Positions 1-12,589 of a DNA stretch of 64,000 bases are shown here, piece by piece. Source of the stretch: Saturnia japonica. Lineage: Eukaryota > Arthropoda > Insecta > Lepidoptera > Saturniidae. The stretch is from assembly GCA_033032175.1 (NCBI GenBank), contig CM065316.1:7038115-7102114 (forward strand), in the 5' to 3' direction. Position numbers and translations under genes: made by a program. Numbering within the stretch: position 1 is the first letter of the stretch; the number at the start of each line of letters is the position of its first letter. The notes under the pieces were generated by a model, which saw only the letters and a list, made by a program, of their open reading frames with translations, was not told the origin of the DNA and did not search any database.

Positions 1-462
1 TGGATTAATTTGGTATCTTTTGCACATTGTTTCAGTAAATATTTTTAATATATTACAAAATTACATATACATACATTCTTTTTTATATGTACATAACCTA
101 AACACAATTTATAGACCATACAAATGTCCGTACGTGTAAAAATGCACCTTAAATATACCTTCAGACTAAAAACTACAACCATATCAAATTTCATTAAATT
201 CGGTCCATTAGTTTTTGCGTGATTGGTCTTTAAACATACCAACAGAAAGATAGACAGAGGTACTAATCAATAGTATCTGGCGGTCTTCGGCTGTTACCAC
301 GGTAGTTTCCCGCTATTTCTTATCACAAGTCAAACCTAACCTGACTCAGCCACATCTTCCGTAAATTGATCATGTAGCTTAGAGATTTCATCAAATCTCC
401 GCTTTTATCATGTCTCTTTAGAGACCGTTTTCATTAATATCTATGATATGGTGACAAAAATA
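1..462. other. Upstream intron edge with a retroelement-like tail
   Basis: Bases 180-265 contain text typical of lepidopteran dispersed repeats (TTCGGTCCATTAGTTTTTGC, then AAACATACCAACAGAAAGA). The rest is AT-rich and unassigned. Because Runt-domain exons 5' of 19128 are missing, this is probably intron of the Runx gene. Confidence 0.35.
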
Positions 463-2053
463 CACTCATCAAAAAAGTCTAAGCAACATGTACTAATTTT
501 AGGATGGTTCTTCATATTATAACGTTGTATTTTATTTTTAAAATAATATCTTTAGGGTTCTATGATGTAAAAATAACAGTTGTTGTCTTTATAAGTTCTT
601 TTAATAACAGAAATGAACAATATTAGAATATACTGTAGAAACTAAGATACATAAGAAACTAAACTTTTTTCTTACAAAATAAAATTTCTAAAGAAAATGT
701 ATTTATTGTGAAAGAATAGAACAATTTAATACAAAGTATGGGCTCCTCTGTTATTCAGAACTTGTCGGCAACGATTATTCATTGAATTAATGAGACTGTT
801 TATGTCATCTTGCGGTATTCGCTCCCAATGGAATTGTAGCAAATCCTTCAGCTGTTGGGTTGTTGTCGCTCCGTCCAAGTCCTTCAAAACACGTCTCTGG
901 AGCATGTCCCATGCGTGCTCGATGGGGTTGAGATCTGGCGATTTTGCAGGCCAGGGCAATACCCGGATGTTCTCCGTTGCAAAGTATTCACTGGTTCGCC
1001 GAGCTGTATGTGAACGCGCATTGTCTTGCATTAACCTAAAATCGGAGCCAAAGGTTTGTGCAATGGGTAGACATAAGGTCTGAGAATATCCTCAATGTAA
1101 TTTTCAGCATTCATGTTTCCATTTACAAAAACGAGCTCAATTCGCCTGTTCTTCATAATACCCGCCCATAACATAACTGTTGAGCCGCTGTATGGATGAA
1201 CTTCCTGAACGCACCTGAGCCTTTCAGTATTTCCGGGCGACGATACACTCGCACCCTTCTTGTATCAGGCTTAAACCCGAATCGCGACTCATCGGAAAAC
1301 ATAATTTTATCCCATTGTTCATGGGTCCATGTTATGCGTTCTCTACACCATTCATATCGACGAGCGCGATTCCCGTGACGTATCGGTGGGCACCTGATTG
1401 GGCGTCGAGCTCATAGTCCGTACTCATGCAGTCGATTTCGCACAGTTTGAGGACTTACATCAACACCACTTGAAATTTGTAGCCTCAAACTTATCTCTCG
1501 AGCGGTAAACATCGGCTGGCGTCTTGCAGTCAGTTGTATGTACCGGTCTTGCCGAGTGGTTGTACTCCTTTTACGGCCTGGATGCTATTCAGCGGGTTCT
1601 CCTGTATTATTGTAGCGCTGCCAAAGACGACAAATAACACTTCTATGAATGCCAAAATGTCGAGATACCTGAGATTGATTACTTCCCGCTTGCAACAACC
1701 CTACAGCTCTTTGCATTTCATCTGCCATCAAATGACGTCGCTTCATGACATAAAGAATATCTAACAATTCAATTTTGTCGCTAACTTTATTTAAATGGTT
1801 GGTAAAATTATAAAATCAAGACTAAACGTAGCAATTAAAACGCACTTAAATTCAAACAAATTCGCAGTCATTTGAATTTTATGAAAAAACAAAACATTGT
1901 CAAATATTTTTTTTACAACCAGCCAGTATGTCATCAATAACAAAAAAGTTTACTTAACTACGCACTTTGTTTGAGTAAATATTTAGAAATTAATTAATAT
2001 ACATGGAAAAATTTGTAATATCACGCATGTCGCTTAGACTTTTTTGATGTGTG
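463..2053 (-). mobile_element. Tc1-family DNA transposon, copy 1 (degenerate)
   Basis: The element is bounded by terminal inverted repeats beginning CACTCATCAAAAAAGTCTAA and, on the other strand, CACACATCAAAAAAGTCTAA. TA dinucleotides flank both ends, as expected for Tc1/mariner target-site duplication. Its single gene lies on the minus strand. Copy 2 at 34353-35966 is closely similar over the whole length. This copy has more lesions, so it is probably the more decayed one. Confidence 0.92.
726..1767 (-). pseudogene. Tc1 transposase pseudogene, copy 1
   Basis: The frame starts with MLDILYVMKRRHLMADEMQR and an N-terminal helix-turn-helix (SQVSRHFGIHRSVICRLW). It is broken by TAG after NNTGEPAE near residue 60; copy 2 has a glutamine codon there. 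The C-terminal part is readable from MQDNARSHTARRT to NNRGAHTLY. It contains the second catalytic Asp (QDNARSHT) and, after 34 residues, the Glu of NPIEHAWD, a DD34E arrangement typical of Tc1. A frameshift just before MQDNARS matches copy 2. It cannot make active transposase. Confidence 0.9.
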
Positions 2054-4439
2054 TATTTATTGGGCTGGATATTATAATACATATTGGTGACGAATATAAA
2101 CTTTGATACCAGAAGATATTGTTGCCTTAATTAATCCCGTTAAAAACAATTATTGATATATATATAGATAAGTAGGTGTGCCCCACGGTTTCACCCGTGT
2201 AGCCTTGCATAATCACAGGACATCACTTCTCGCAAGTACAAATTATTTCATTTTCCATTATCTCCTAAACTATGTATATCACATGCTATAAAGGCCAAAG
2301 TTATACTTCGTAAAATTGTCGTTATCATAAAGTAGCTTTTGTTCGTAAGGATATTAATGCTATACCTAAAAATAATGCTCATAAATCACTTTTCAATATT
2401 CAACAATTTTTTGTTATAAAATACCTTATTGTGGCCTTTGTATATGAGATAGGCATATGCTATCACGGATTTTATTTTTACATACTTAGGGCCAATATTT
2501 TTGTAAACATTTTATATACATAACATTTACCATAACGCCAGAGCAAGCGGATAAAGTAGTTCGGGAACACTTCCAACTCCGACCTACTTCTCAAAAAATA
2601 ATATTTAATTTGCAGCCTAATGTTAGATAGCCTATACTATTTCCCCGTGAATTTGCCTATCATATACAGAATGAATTTTTCAAATCTGACTGATAGTTCC
2701 AGAGATTGGTTTGTTTAAATAAACAAACAAAAAACTCTTCTGCTTTATTATAAGGATTATAGTATAGTGTTATAGTATAGTTATAGATTACATGTTACAT
2801 TGTTATTCCCACACAAACTATTGTGGATACAGCAAGCAATGTGTGTGTGTGTGTATAGATCAAGATTAGTTTGTACACAGGCAGATGGACAGCTTTCCTT
2901 ATGTCTCTATGTAGTTTAGCTGGGAGGCTGGGACATATTGATTATCTATATATTAATTCGTGAAGTAAAAGCTTTCGGTGCCTTTTTAAGCGTATTGCCG
3001 TGCACGACGGAAGACTGTGAGATTTGGCATGGTTAAAGTTTATATGGAGAAGGAGCGCAGAAAGCTAAAATTTATCTATAATATCTCTTACTAATATATT
3101 AAATTAAATAAATCAATACTGCGAATCTTAAATGACCAGTGCCATTGAACTTAGACCCCCCAAAATATTATCACTGTCACTTAACGACAAGTGACAGCAA
3201 GTGATGTAGATAATCTCATTGTTTAGGTTTATGAACACTGCAAATGTCAAACAGAAAATAGTCTATGATGAAAAAGTCGCGGTCGAATTTCGAGCTTAAG
3301 GCGATCGCTGGACTTATTGATTTGTACAAATAAGTGAGGTCATTTATTGTCCTGCGTTTTTATAGAGAATATAAAATTATACAGAAGTACGTTCATTGTT
3401 TAATATTTGTTTAATTTTTTCATAAATTATACATTTCTGTAGCAAAGTTAACTATATTAAACTTTGAGAATTTTCTACAAGACTTTTAATTTTCGTTTTT
3501 ATTAAAAAGTCATTAATTTGATTATCCTGAAGTAATTGATTTACGAAAGCGTTACTTTGTAGAAATCCATCGTAAATATTTTATAAGAAATTTCTTAGAT
3601 ACTTCCGCCTGCATCAGAATGACAGCAGTTTTCGTCTTAAGTCTTAAATATTAAAACAATCATACTTAATATAAATCACCCAGTTGATTACTCAATAAAA
3701 AATAATATAATTAACTAAAAGAAGAGGAACTACATAAGTTCACAATCAAGTAAAGAATCGACCTTTTTTGTATTCTATCTTTTAACTAGATATACCTAAA
3801 ACTAAATTATGACAATATTTAAAGTACATAAACTTATTAACCTTAAAATCATAAGCCGAGTATAATAAATCGAGATCAAAAATAACGGGAAATTGTTAAT
3901 CTATTTGTCTCGATTTTTTCAATTCTATTCTCGAACTAGAACTTTCAAATTGTCTACACTTTTTTCTCATTTCGAGTAATACTAGATTTCCTGAGAACTC
4001 TCGCATCGCGAAGTCTCGGTCAGAAACCCCAGTCAAGAGTAAGTTTTAGCGGAAAGTCATTTTTTGTGAGTAATTAACGTTTTTATGTAATACAATTATC
4101 TAAAGTTTTGCAGTTTATGACTGAAACTATGTGATAATCCCAGCCCATGGGTATCTCTATCACTAATAACACCCAGGAATACCGTACCCAAATGTAGCTA
4201 TATTTGAGGAATATGCCAGAAATACTTACAAAAAAAAAACAGCAGGCGTAGGAACTTTTACTATACCTACGGTCAAAATCAGGACAATAGTGACCCTTTA
4301 ACTGAAAACCGTGAAAATCAAATTAAAAAAATCTTTATTCACTTTAAGCACTAACGAACGTCAAAACACTACTGCCGGTTCGGAAAATGACCAATTCATC
4401 GAGAAAGACCGGTAAGAAATTCGATCGGGTTTCTATATT
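2054..4439. other. AT-rich intronic DNA with repeat fragments
   Basis: The region has no credible coding frame. About 2163-2765 resembles a lepidopteran repeat, listed separately, and a TG dinucleotide tract lies at about 2838-2853. Nothing else is recognised. Confidence 0.5.
2163..2765 (-). repeat. Degenerate dispersed repeat (Helitron-like or related)
   Basis: It begins with GTGTGCCCCACGGTTTCACC and ends near GACTGATAGTTCCAGAGATT...ACAAACAAAAAACTC...TTATAAGGATTATAG. The copy at 21541-21845 shows the same order of motifs (CATGCCTCACGGTTTTGCCC ... GACTGGTAGTTTCAGAGATT ... TATAATATTAAGTATAGAT). Similar text is familiar from lepidopteran genomes. The class is uncertain. Confidence 0.5.
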
Positions 4440-5851
4440 TTTTCCAACTATACAAAAGTGTCAATATAAAACAATAATAATAATTTAGTGAAAGCAAGCC
4501 AGACATCACTGTCATTCAGATTATGATCCACCCTATAATTACCTTTTGACAGTAAAGCCGGCTTGAGGTTGTCCTTTAACTTGTTGTCCGGTAAATCAGT
4601 AATGCTTCGGGATCTTATTATAAAACCTGACACTATTACCTAAAAAGCTTTTATTGGATCTGTTTAATTTAAAAACGGTACGACTAATTTATCTCTATTT
4701 CTAATACATATTAACATTGTGTTGATCTTTGACAAAATCTAACTTGGCTAAGTTTTTATGAATAAACATTAAGTTATCAAGGATTTATTGGGAGTGCAAA
4801 GTTAAGATATTATATTCCTGGAATTTGTTCTTTAGTAATTTATGTGGTCTCAGGTTGTAAATTGCACGAATTGTCCGCTTTTGTAATATAAATATGATAT
4901 CTACCTCAGCTGCTGAGCCCCACAGCAAAATACTGTAAGACTTAAGCTATGAAAGTAAGTGAAGTAGACTTACATAGCAGTGGCAATATCTGTAAACTGG
5001 CTAGTCTTACGTAGGTACTGCGAATGTAGCAGAGCTTAATCTTCCCACCGAAATTTTAATATGTGGACCTCAATGTAATTTTGAATCAAACGTAATATCT
5101 AAGAAAACAGTACTATCAACTAAGCCTACTAAATTCCCTTCTATCTAGATACTAAGATCAACACGTCGGACATTAGGCAAGGCAAATCTCGTACATTTGG
5201 TTTTGTTTGCATTTAGCAGTAAATTACTTAAAGCAAACCATTCAGCGATTTTAACTAAAGTACCTATTGTTTAATTGCCTAAGCTCCAAATCTATTCTTT
5301 CACTTTGAGTATAAGTGAAGTGTTATTCTTAAAAAAACCATGTCAGCGCCATTTTCAACCACCAGCGGTAAATTGTTTATATAATCGAGATACGGAAATA
5401 GTCCCAAAATCGATCCCTGATGGACGCCGATTCTATCCAATGATCCCGAGGACGTTACCCCATTTACGCTTACTTTTAGACAGTTGTCTGTTAAATAAGA
5501 GATTAGAAAGTCTAGAGAAGGACCACCAACATCATAATATTTTAGTAAACTCAACGTGGTGTGATCAACGCTGTCGAAGACTTTTGAGAGGTCACAGAAT
5601 ACACCGATTTCAACCTGAGACTCCTCCCATGCCCCCAAAAAAATGACTTAGTAGCGGTGCACCAGCGTCATTGGTGGATTTCGATTTCGTGAATAGTTTG
5701 GCCGATCATCAAATATCCTGTGTTTATTAAAATACTCTACTAGCTGCTTAAGCATAATTTTACAGCAATGATTCAAAAAAGTAGGTTCCGCAGAATTCAA
5801 GGGTTCCGTAGAAAATTCACCATCATTCTGCGAATGACTCACATTTGTCAT
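4440..5851 (-). pseudogene. Non-LTR retrotransposon ORF2 remnant (reverse transcriptase), copy A
   Basis: Read on the minus strand, blocks follow the usual RT order. First comes KQLVEYFNKHRIFDDR (5648-5851). Next are GVFCDLSKVFDSVDHTTL, carrying the first RT aspartate, then VNGVTSSGSL, GVHQGSILG and DYINNLPLVVENGAD (5300-5638). The YADD box is disrupted. Downstream, in shifting frames, are LLLNANKTKC, LWGSAAEVDI and the typical ORF2 tail LPDNKLKDNLKPALLSKGNY (4448-4633). Stops and frameshifts show it is dead. The text resembles Jockey/CR1-type non-LTR elements; the clade is not certain. A plus-strand relative lies at 57300-57850. It is 5'-truncated, as is usual for retrotransposed copies. Confidence 0.85.
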
Positions 5852-6735
5852 TTAATTATATTTGATGTTAAATAATCTCACTCTGACAAATATTATTTTG
5901 CAATAGCGAAAGAAATTCTATTAAAGGCTTTTCTCCTTATGGTCAGTTGTGTGTCGTCTTTCTTTTAATATCATTTTATGAAGGGTTTCATAAAATATAA
6001 GAGCTTGGTTGAGTGTTCCGCAGTTTTATAAGTTTCGGAACCACCTACACTACCATATTATTATTAAATATACGTTGCAGTAGCGAAGCTTCCAAGCAAT
6101 CGATTTCTGTCAAGTTAAATTTGTGCACAAAAGTTCATATAGTGAATTAGCCTACTAATATATTTAATGGATCGGCCTCTAATCTAAAACCTTTCCTCTT
6201 CCTTTTGCTTAACCACTGCAAATTTATAGAATATGATCAAAGTGATGTCAGTGTCTTGACAATGTGAGTCGCTTTTTCTATCACTGATTTTAGAAATCTC
6301 CATTAAAAAAAATATACACAAATAAAGATTAAATAATATTACATAGCTCTCCTATCACAGAGGTTGTGGTTATAATCGGAGATTGTTATTTTTCCTTTAT
6401 GAAGTGATGCCGGTTTGATAGCGATTAATTTATATATTTAAAATAGTTGGTCAGACGATGTTCTAACCTTTCCAGTAGTCAGTAACTCGATTACATCTCC
6501 ATCGCGTGAAGAGTTTACATATAACATTATATAAAAAAACACTTATTCAACAACTTTCATGGTGATCGGCCGAACTGTGTTGAAATTAATCAATCTCATA
6601 TATTTTCATATAATATTAGCGCAGCTCGCGTCTCCGCACGCGCTTATTACCCAAAAATGATTTTCACCCCGTGAACAAAATTTCATGAAAATCAACTTAC
6701 AATCAATATACTTTATTAAACAATTCCTATAAATA
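5852..6735. other. AT-rich intronic DNA
   Basis: No gene is seen. Around 6455-6530 there is a short match to a dispersed family found at 16648, 22545, 37325 and 45848 (text like CCAGTAGTCAGTAACTCGA). The remainder is unassigned. Confidence 0.4.
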
Positions 6736-7394
6736 CAGTGTAAACTCTTTATAACGAAACTCAAGGGACTGAGCATTTTTTGTCGTTATAGAGAGTTATC
6801 GTTATATGGAGTGAACAAAAAAACAACCAAATTAACAAGAATTTTTAATATGTATGTCTTAGATAATAAATGCTTATAAATTATTGTTTACACATATAGT
6901 CTGATAATTTTGTCTGACGTTTTTTGCTATGCAAGTACTTGTTTTGTATTATTTTATGTATTCTATCCATATTTTCTTCTATCAAACTTTTTCGTCAACA
7001 CTAATCGCTTTCCGTTTACTAGCCATGTTAACAGTTTCAAAGTAGGTTTACGACTGATAAAACGATAGGTACCCAGTATGCTTGGTCGAAGACCATCACT
7101 TCCGAGAAAACAATGCGTCATACTGCACGTGTTCAAGGCAATTAAGGATAACAAAAGCTAGACCGACCTCGGATGTTTCGGAGCTTTAAAGTCTTTTGTT
7201 ACCTGATAACATAACATAAACAATAATACCGATAATAAATATTTACTGTCTAAAAATATGAACACATTTTTTCGTAATATAGAATGGCGTATCGCTATAA
7301 AGAGTTTTTCAATATGTGGGTTTTAACGCAAACCAACCAAGTTGGGCTCACTTCAACGTTATAGGGAGTTTATCGTTATAAAGAGTTTATACTG
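6736..7394 (-). mobile_element. Pogo/Tigger-like DNA transposon remnant
   Basis: The ends form an imperfect inverted repeat (CAGTGTAAACTCTTTATAAC at the left; the right end reads GTTATAAAGAGTTTATACTG) and both are flanked by TA. Subterminal copies of the CGTTATA-GAGTT motif occur at both ends. On the minus strand a start at 7026 reads MASKRKAISVDEKV before stops. That is the N-terminus I recall for Tigger/pogo transposases, just before their DNA-binding helix-turn-helix. At 659 bp it lacks room for a DDE domain, so it is an internally deleted, non-autonomous copy. Confidence 0.75.
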
Positions 7395-8027
7395 TATTAT
7401 TGACAATATAGCCTTTAAAGCCTATCATTGGGCTGTAACATAAGTTTACAAAGTTGTAAAATAAAAAATAAAACGATAAAGCCAATTTTGAGTTAAATGT
7501 GTACAAACAAACAGACAAATTTTTTGGAACGAAGTTCTTTAATCGGGGTTGGCAGTAGGATGACTTGTAGAAATTGTCAAATAAGTATTTTTCCTATAAG
7601 GAAATATACGTATATAACGATATAGGTGTTATTCCACCTCCATGCAATTTTCTCCATCTATCTGTCTCTCTCTCTTTCTGTTTAAGCGCGTACGAGTATC
7701 AAGATTCAAGCAGACGAGCATCGTACGCGGCCGGTTGTATAACCCTCCCTCAAGATCCCACCAAATGCAAAACATTGCACAACAGGGTAGTCTCGCGTGC
7801 TTTCTCCAGATAAATGGTTTATTAGTTATTTTGTGTGATACATATAAATAAAAGTTACATCAATGTGTTCTTTATGAACTGGACAACTAATTTTTAAATA
7901 ATATTTAGCTTATTTTATATTTTAGTATCTTTGTTCCTGACGGGTGCCCCGCCTCGACCGCACACATTTTTTAATGGCATATCAGTAATCAATGCTTTTT
8001 ATAATAGACGTCTATCAGGAAATTTTT
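7395..8027. other. Unassigned intronic DNA
   Basis: Short frames near 7574-7851 have no recognisable protein features. Bases 7700-7800 are somewhat GC-rich. I see no named feature. Confidence 0.4.
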
Positions 8028-8140
8028 GTGTAGTGTACCTGCGGTGAGTAGGGTTTCCAGAGCTTCTTGGGTTAGGGGGGAGGGCGGTAGCCACTTACTA
8101 TCAGGCGGGCCGTATGCTTGCTTTGCCCCTCACCCTCTAA
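8028..8140 (+). repeat. Dispersed repeat family 1, partial copy
   Basis: The copy carries GCGGTGAGTAGGGTTTCCAG and CCACTTACTATCAGGCGGGC, then TATGCTTGCTTTGCC. The same motifs recur at 12590-12760 and 58255-58430 on plus and at 52130-52290 on minus. It is probably a SINE or the 3' end of a non-LTR element; the class is not settled. Confidence 0.7.
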
Positions 8141-8222
8141 AAATACCCTCTCCCAACCTGTGTGTTCCCTTCTTCTTACGACATCGGGTCTTTTAAGCGT
8201 AACGTGAAAATATATTTATGCA

Positions 8223-8318
8223 GGCACGCATAACAGTGGCGACCGCCGATAGATTTAGATCTCTCGGTGGTCGCCGTTGTGTTTGGATGTTTGGATTGTG
8301 ATATGCTTACCATCAGAG
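8223..8318 (-). repeat. Dispersed repeat family 2 copy
   Basis: It contains AACAGTGGCGACCGCCGATA and ATCTCTCGGTGGTCGCCGTT, the complement of the module CTGATGGTAAGCACAGTACG ... CCACCGAGAGATCGG seen at 50515-50625. Other copies lie at 19530, 28068, 38461 (minus) and 44965. It is likely SINE-like. Confidence 0.7.
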
Positions 8319-8671
8319 TGAGTACCGTCAATGTACCGTGCTATTATAAAAAAGTGAAAAAATTTAATCGCTTGATGTTCAAAACAGACTGATGTCCATT
8401 ACTTATTAAAATCATTCTTGAATTGTATCTGTCATTGAATTGTAATTCAATGTAATTGTAATGTAATTGTAATGTAATGTAATTGTAATTGTCAGAGAAT
8501 TGTAGGAGTGTGTGTAATAGTGGATAGTGATATAATATCCTATTGGTTTTATCTCGCTATTATGTTGACGATAATTTTCCATGGATCCATGTTTTTACAA
8601 GCACTCTTGTCCTTAAAATGTATTTAAAATCAGACGAAATTTTGTTATTTGGCAAGGCATAATATATTGCA

Positions 8672-8950
8672 CTAGCGCTTTGCCCGCGGCTTCACTCGCG
8701 TCAAAGGCTCGTCTTTCTTATTTTCTTACTTAAATGCTAAATACCAAATTTCATAGAACTATCTTTAAAATGACGGATTTTCATACGAACTTTCGTTACT
8801 TTAGAGGTTAAAATTTCAAAAATCGCTTCTTAGTGCTCACCTTCAGTGTAAAAGGAATCCTCATGCAAATTTTCACGGTCCTGGTCCCAATAGTTTGGGC
8901 AGTGCATTGATATGTCAGTCAGCCAGTCAGTTATTTATTTAAAATATAAA
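8672..8950 (-). repeat. Dispersed repeat with GC-rich CTAG-type end
   Basis: It opens with ACTAGCGCTTTGCCCGCGGC, close to the complement of the Helitron-like end CCGCGGGCACAGCTAGT found elsewhere here. It then carries a diverged body with TTTTCACGGTCCTGGTCCCA. The far end is ill-defined. Confidence 0.45.
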
Positions 8951-9789
8951 TAAACATTATTTTCAATGTTCAACATATGTCCTGTACAACTATTGTACAT
9001 GTATTAATAGCCTTTAGTAGTGAAAGTATTATAAGAAACTAAAGAACCAACGCATATTACTCAGGCCTGAATGCCAACAAAAAATACTTCTGAGAAATAC
9101 CACAAGCCGAAGTTCCACGGTGCTCTTTAAACCAAAGCTATATTTTAGTGCTTTGCAAATGAAAAGTTAGTCTCGGTTCGACTCGTTTAAGACTTAAAGA
9201 AGCGGCCCGCCTTCGCTTACGCCAGCCAATGAAAAAGGTCGGGAAAACGACTTCTTCCGTGGAGGCGGGGCGCCGAACCGCCTGCGGTCTCACAGGCATT
9301 TGAATAAAAAATTTCCTTTGAAGAGTTCTTTATTTGAGCACTGCGGTAAGCGCGGTACGAACACACCAAGTACTTTCATTATTGCGACTCGTTTATGGCT
9401 TTCCTTTTTGATCTCTTTATAAATGTAATTAGAAACGGAAATTTTTTACTCTTCATAAAACAATTGATTTACAGATTACACGCAAGTATAATCTAAAAAT
9501 TTTAAAATAATGGAATAATATCATTTCATATAAAAATCTCTTCCAACAATTGCATACATTTCACAGAATTATCGATGTTAGAATGGAAACGTAAACATAT
9601 CGCAGTTTGATACTCCAATAACTACGCTCATAAAACAAGACATAACTTCACTTAAAAATTATATAGATACTTTAATGACATGCCACCAAGTTCATAGCAC
9701 GAAATATTCATAAAGAACAAGCGAGACACGCAAACATTGTTCGTGATAAGAGGGCACGCAAGCCCGTCACCTATAACAGGCCTTGTCAA
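8951..9789. other. Unassigned intronic DNA
   Basis: The DNA is AT-rich with one higher-GC patch at about 9180-9300 (GGAGGCGGGGCGCCGAACCG). No coding frame or recognised repeat is supported. Confidence 0.4.
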
Positions 9790-9915
9790 CCATAACGTGG
9801 CCGCAGCGACCGGCGCGGCGCAGGGTTAACCGACCCGGCGCGGCGCCGCGGCCGCTCACTGGTCTACCAGGCCGCACCGCATAGCGCCGCGCCGCGCCGG
9901 GTTAGCCGCGATGGA
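9790..9915. other. GC-rich inverted repeat
   Basis: In an AT-rich intron this block is almost pure G+C. The left arm, ACCCGGCGCGGCGCCGCGG, can pair imperfectly with the right arm, GCGCCGCGCCGCGCCGGGTT, across a short spacer. It is CpG-dense. It could be a regulatory island or a repeat fragment; the function is not readable. Confidence 0.5.
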
Positions 9916-12589
9916 AAACTACCATTTCATTTACGGCCGCCCCTTGGTTTCGGGGTAGTTGCGCTAACAGTACAACCCGCAACTTGCGTAACTATGCTTT
10001 GCGGCGTCACGCGGTTCAAATACGCTCTATTATCCGACGTTGTTTAGATATCGGGTTTTGTAATACATACTGCGTAAGCTTAAAACTGTTACTTGTGTAC
10101 AAATATAAAACTTGTAAATCTTTATTTATGATAGCAATATAATTACAATTATTAACTTCTACCTTGTAGTTAGTATATACTTGAAAGGTAGGATAGCTTA
10201 GACTGAACTAACTAAGATAATATAATATCTACAAACAACATACATTTGTTAGTAAAAAGAAATCGATAACTTTTATTTGCCTAGTTGTATTGAAAAATTC
10301 AAGCAGATTATTAAATTTAATAAGTATGAAATTTTGAAGTGTAGAATAGTTTTGTTGTTTTTGAAAATAGCAAATAAATTGATATCAAATTATTTTCAAA
10401 CTGGCAAATGAAGAAAAAGAACACTATAATAATCTATTTACAGTACGTGCAATTAGACCGTACCTACCTATTTTGTGAAATATGAGATCACGATTGTTTT
10501 CATACATAAGGAGAAATCGTGTAATCATACAGTTTATATTGCCTATAACTAAATAAACTTTATACAGGTATGTCAATATACAACATGTATAATATATACA
10601 TACTTGGTTAAATATGTCATTACGAATCCAGAATCACGTACAGTTACCCCAAAACACCTTAGCTTACAACAGCACATTAATTCAGTCAATTAGCGCTCAG
10701 GGCATTAGCAGGTTGTTTCGTCCGACATCGCTCAGTAATCGGTACGACTACGACATGCCGAGGAGTGTATTTGACACCTGTCAAATTGGATTGCATCCAG
10801 CTATTAAGGGAATGTTGTCGTCAGCGCGGAGTTAGCGCGACGATAGCATAGCATGGACGCGTCGTCGACGAAATATTATTTTTATTGCTGTGCAAGTGGT
10901 TGCTTAAGATTTGTTTGCATTTATTTATGTGTGTTTGATGATTTATCATGAGTTTAAGTGAGGCTAAGTGGTAGCATGCACAGATTCCGCGTCGATCGGC
11001 GCGGCGTAGATTTATCCAACAATGAATCTTAGCTTTCGATTAAAAAAACATCGTGTGAACCTATAGAGTAGTCGTATAGTATTGACATAGGCCGAACTGT
11101 ATAGCTTCCACACTCAAGCAAAAAATCTGCCGCCAAGCACTTATAAGTCCATGTGTTCTAGCAGCTGCATTAAAAAGCTAGTTCCTCAACGCATAACGTA
11201 TTACTGCTATGTTGGTGTATCATCATCACATAAAATTAGGTGACAAGGGTATAACTATACATTAAGATAAGAATATTCTTCACTTTTGTGAGAAATGTTG
11301 AAGGAGTAAATTATTACCTCAAACAGGATATAAATATCATAAGTTAGCCTTTTCTTTTTTCAATTATTTTCTTTTGCGATTACTACTTACATAATATTAT
11401 TCTTTTTTCCGATAATTAAAAGGAAACAAAAGTTTGTTACCATATATAAAATTTACTACCATAGAATTATATAGGCTACATTGGTAGATTGTTATTAAGA
11501 ATTTATCAATTCTGAAATAAAAATTACAATGTTTGTAAAATTGTAGTTTTAATACCAAGAAAATGAGATTCTCTCCTTTCTTGTGTGAATAATATAAAAA
11601 TTCAAATATAGCAATTAATAATATATTTCCTTTAAATTCACGGAGTATCCTATATCATATAGCGTTCTAAGAAATAACGTCAAAGTTAAAGTGCTACAAT
11701 GCAATCACATTGGTACTACATATCGCGTATGTTGGTTTGCCAAGTAAACTGCATTTAATATCTTACAGAATACAGACAAAATAAACATGGCTTATTTGTC
11801 TGTATGTTCTTTAATAATAATACACAGGATGGAAAAAACGAATAATAAACATTGTATCTTACATTTAAAGGAATCATGAAATTTAACAACACTTACTAAC
11901 ATTAATTAACCTAGACTATTAATTACTTTGAATAAGTAAAAGTAAATTTAATTTTCTTAGAACTCCACGATGGGAATAAGTAACTAAATAAAAGAACACG
12001 TTACATTATTATTATTATTATTTCTACATTATTAAGTTATTGGCAAAATGCAAGTTTATTACAGGAGATATTATGACAAAATGCTTAAAAATAATTATGT
12101 AGAACATTTTTCATTATCTGTATGTGAGGGTGTATTTTTGAAACTGAAACGAACATCTCGATAATGTTTTTTTTTTTGTTTGAAGTATGCGTTTGTTTTA
12201 CCCATAGTTTTACCGCTATTTCATAATAGTAATGTATAATAGATTAACAGGAACAGTTACATTTGTTAGACGTTTGCTTTTTAAACAAAAAAAAATCCCA
12301 GATTACCACTATTATAGTGGTGCGTGCAGCGGTATGGTGAGCGGTACCCGAATAGAAAAATATCGTCTATAAAAACGTTAAAATGGTAAATGTTGAAAGT
12401 CTTAAGAGGCGGGTACAACGCCCACAGCCACAAAATTATGACAATTCCGCTTTTGAGTTACATATTATGAGTTTGACATACTTTTGAATTTTAATAGAGG
12501 TAGGGCTCAGAGAAATAAAATTTATTTAGAGATTTTTTTCTTCTTGGGACAGCCCGACTGGTAGAATCTCCTCTCCACTAGAACATCGT
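9916..12589. other. AT-rich intronic DNA with a SINE tail
   Basis: Bases about 11090-11250 carry the tail of the tRNA-derived SINE family seen at 63235 (AAGCACTTATAAGTCC, GCAGCTGCATTA, CATCATCACATAAAATTAGG). A patch at 10600-10990 has higher GC and a 73-codon frame without recognisable features. Nothing else is seen. Confidence 0.45.

Noticed and set aside
5275..5646. 123-codon plus-strand open frame
   Set aside because: It overlaps the minus-strand reverse transcriptase fragment with DLSKVFDSVDH and has no protein character.
8440..8500. CRISPR-like or regulatory array of TGTAAT repeats
   Set aside because: Simple-sequence repeat of TGTAAT/TGTAATG units without spacers.
9790..9915. Runt-domain 5' exon in a GC-rich block
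   Set aside because: No frame encodes the expected GDV, ELRN or GRSGRG segments; the block is a low-complexity inverted repeat.
10614..10835. 73-codon frame in a higher-GC patch
   Set aside because: No domain, splice context or homology is visible; a single unspliced short frame is weak evidence.
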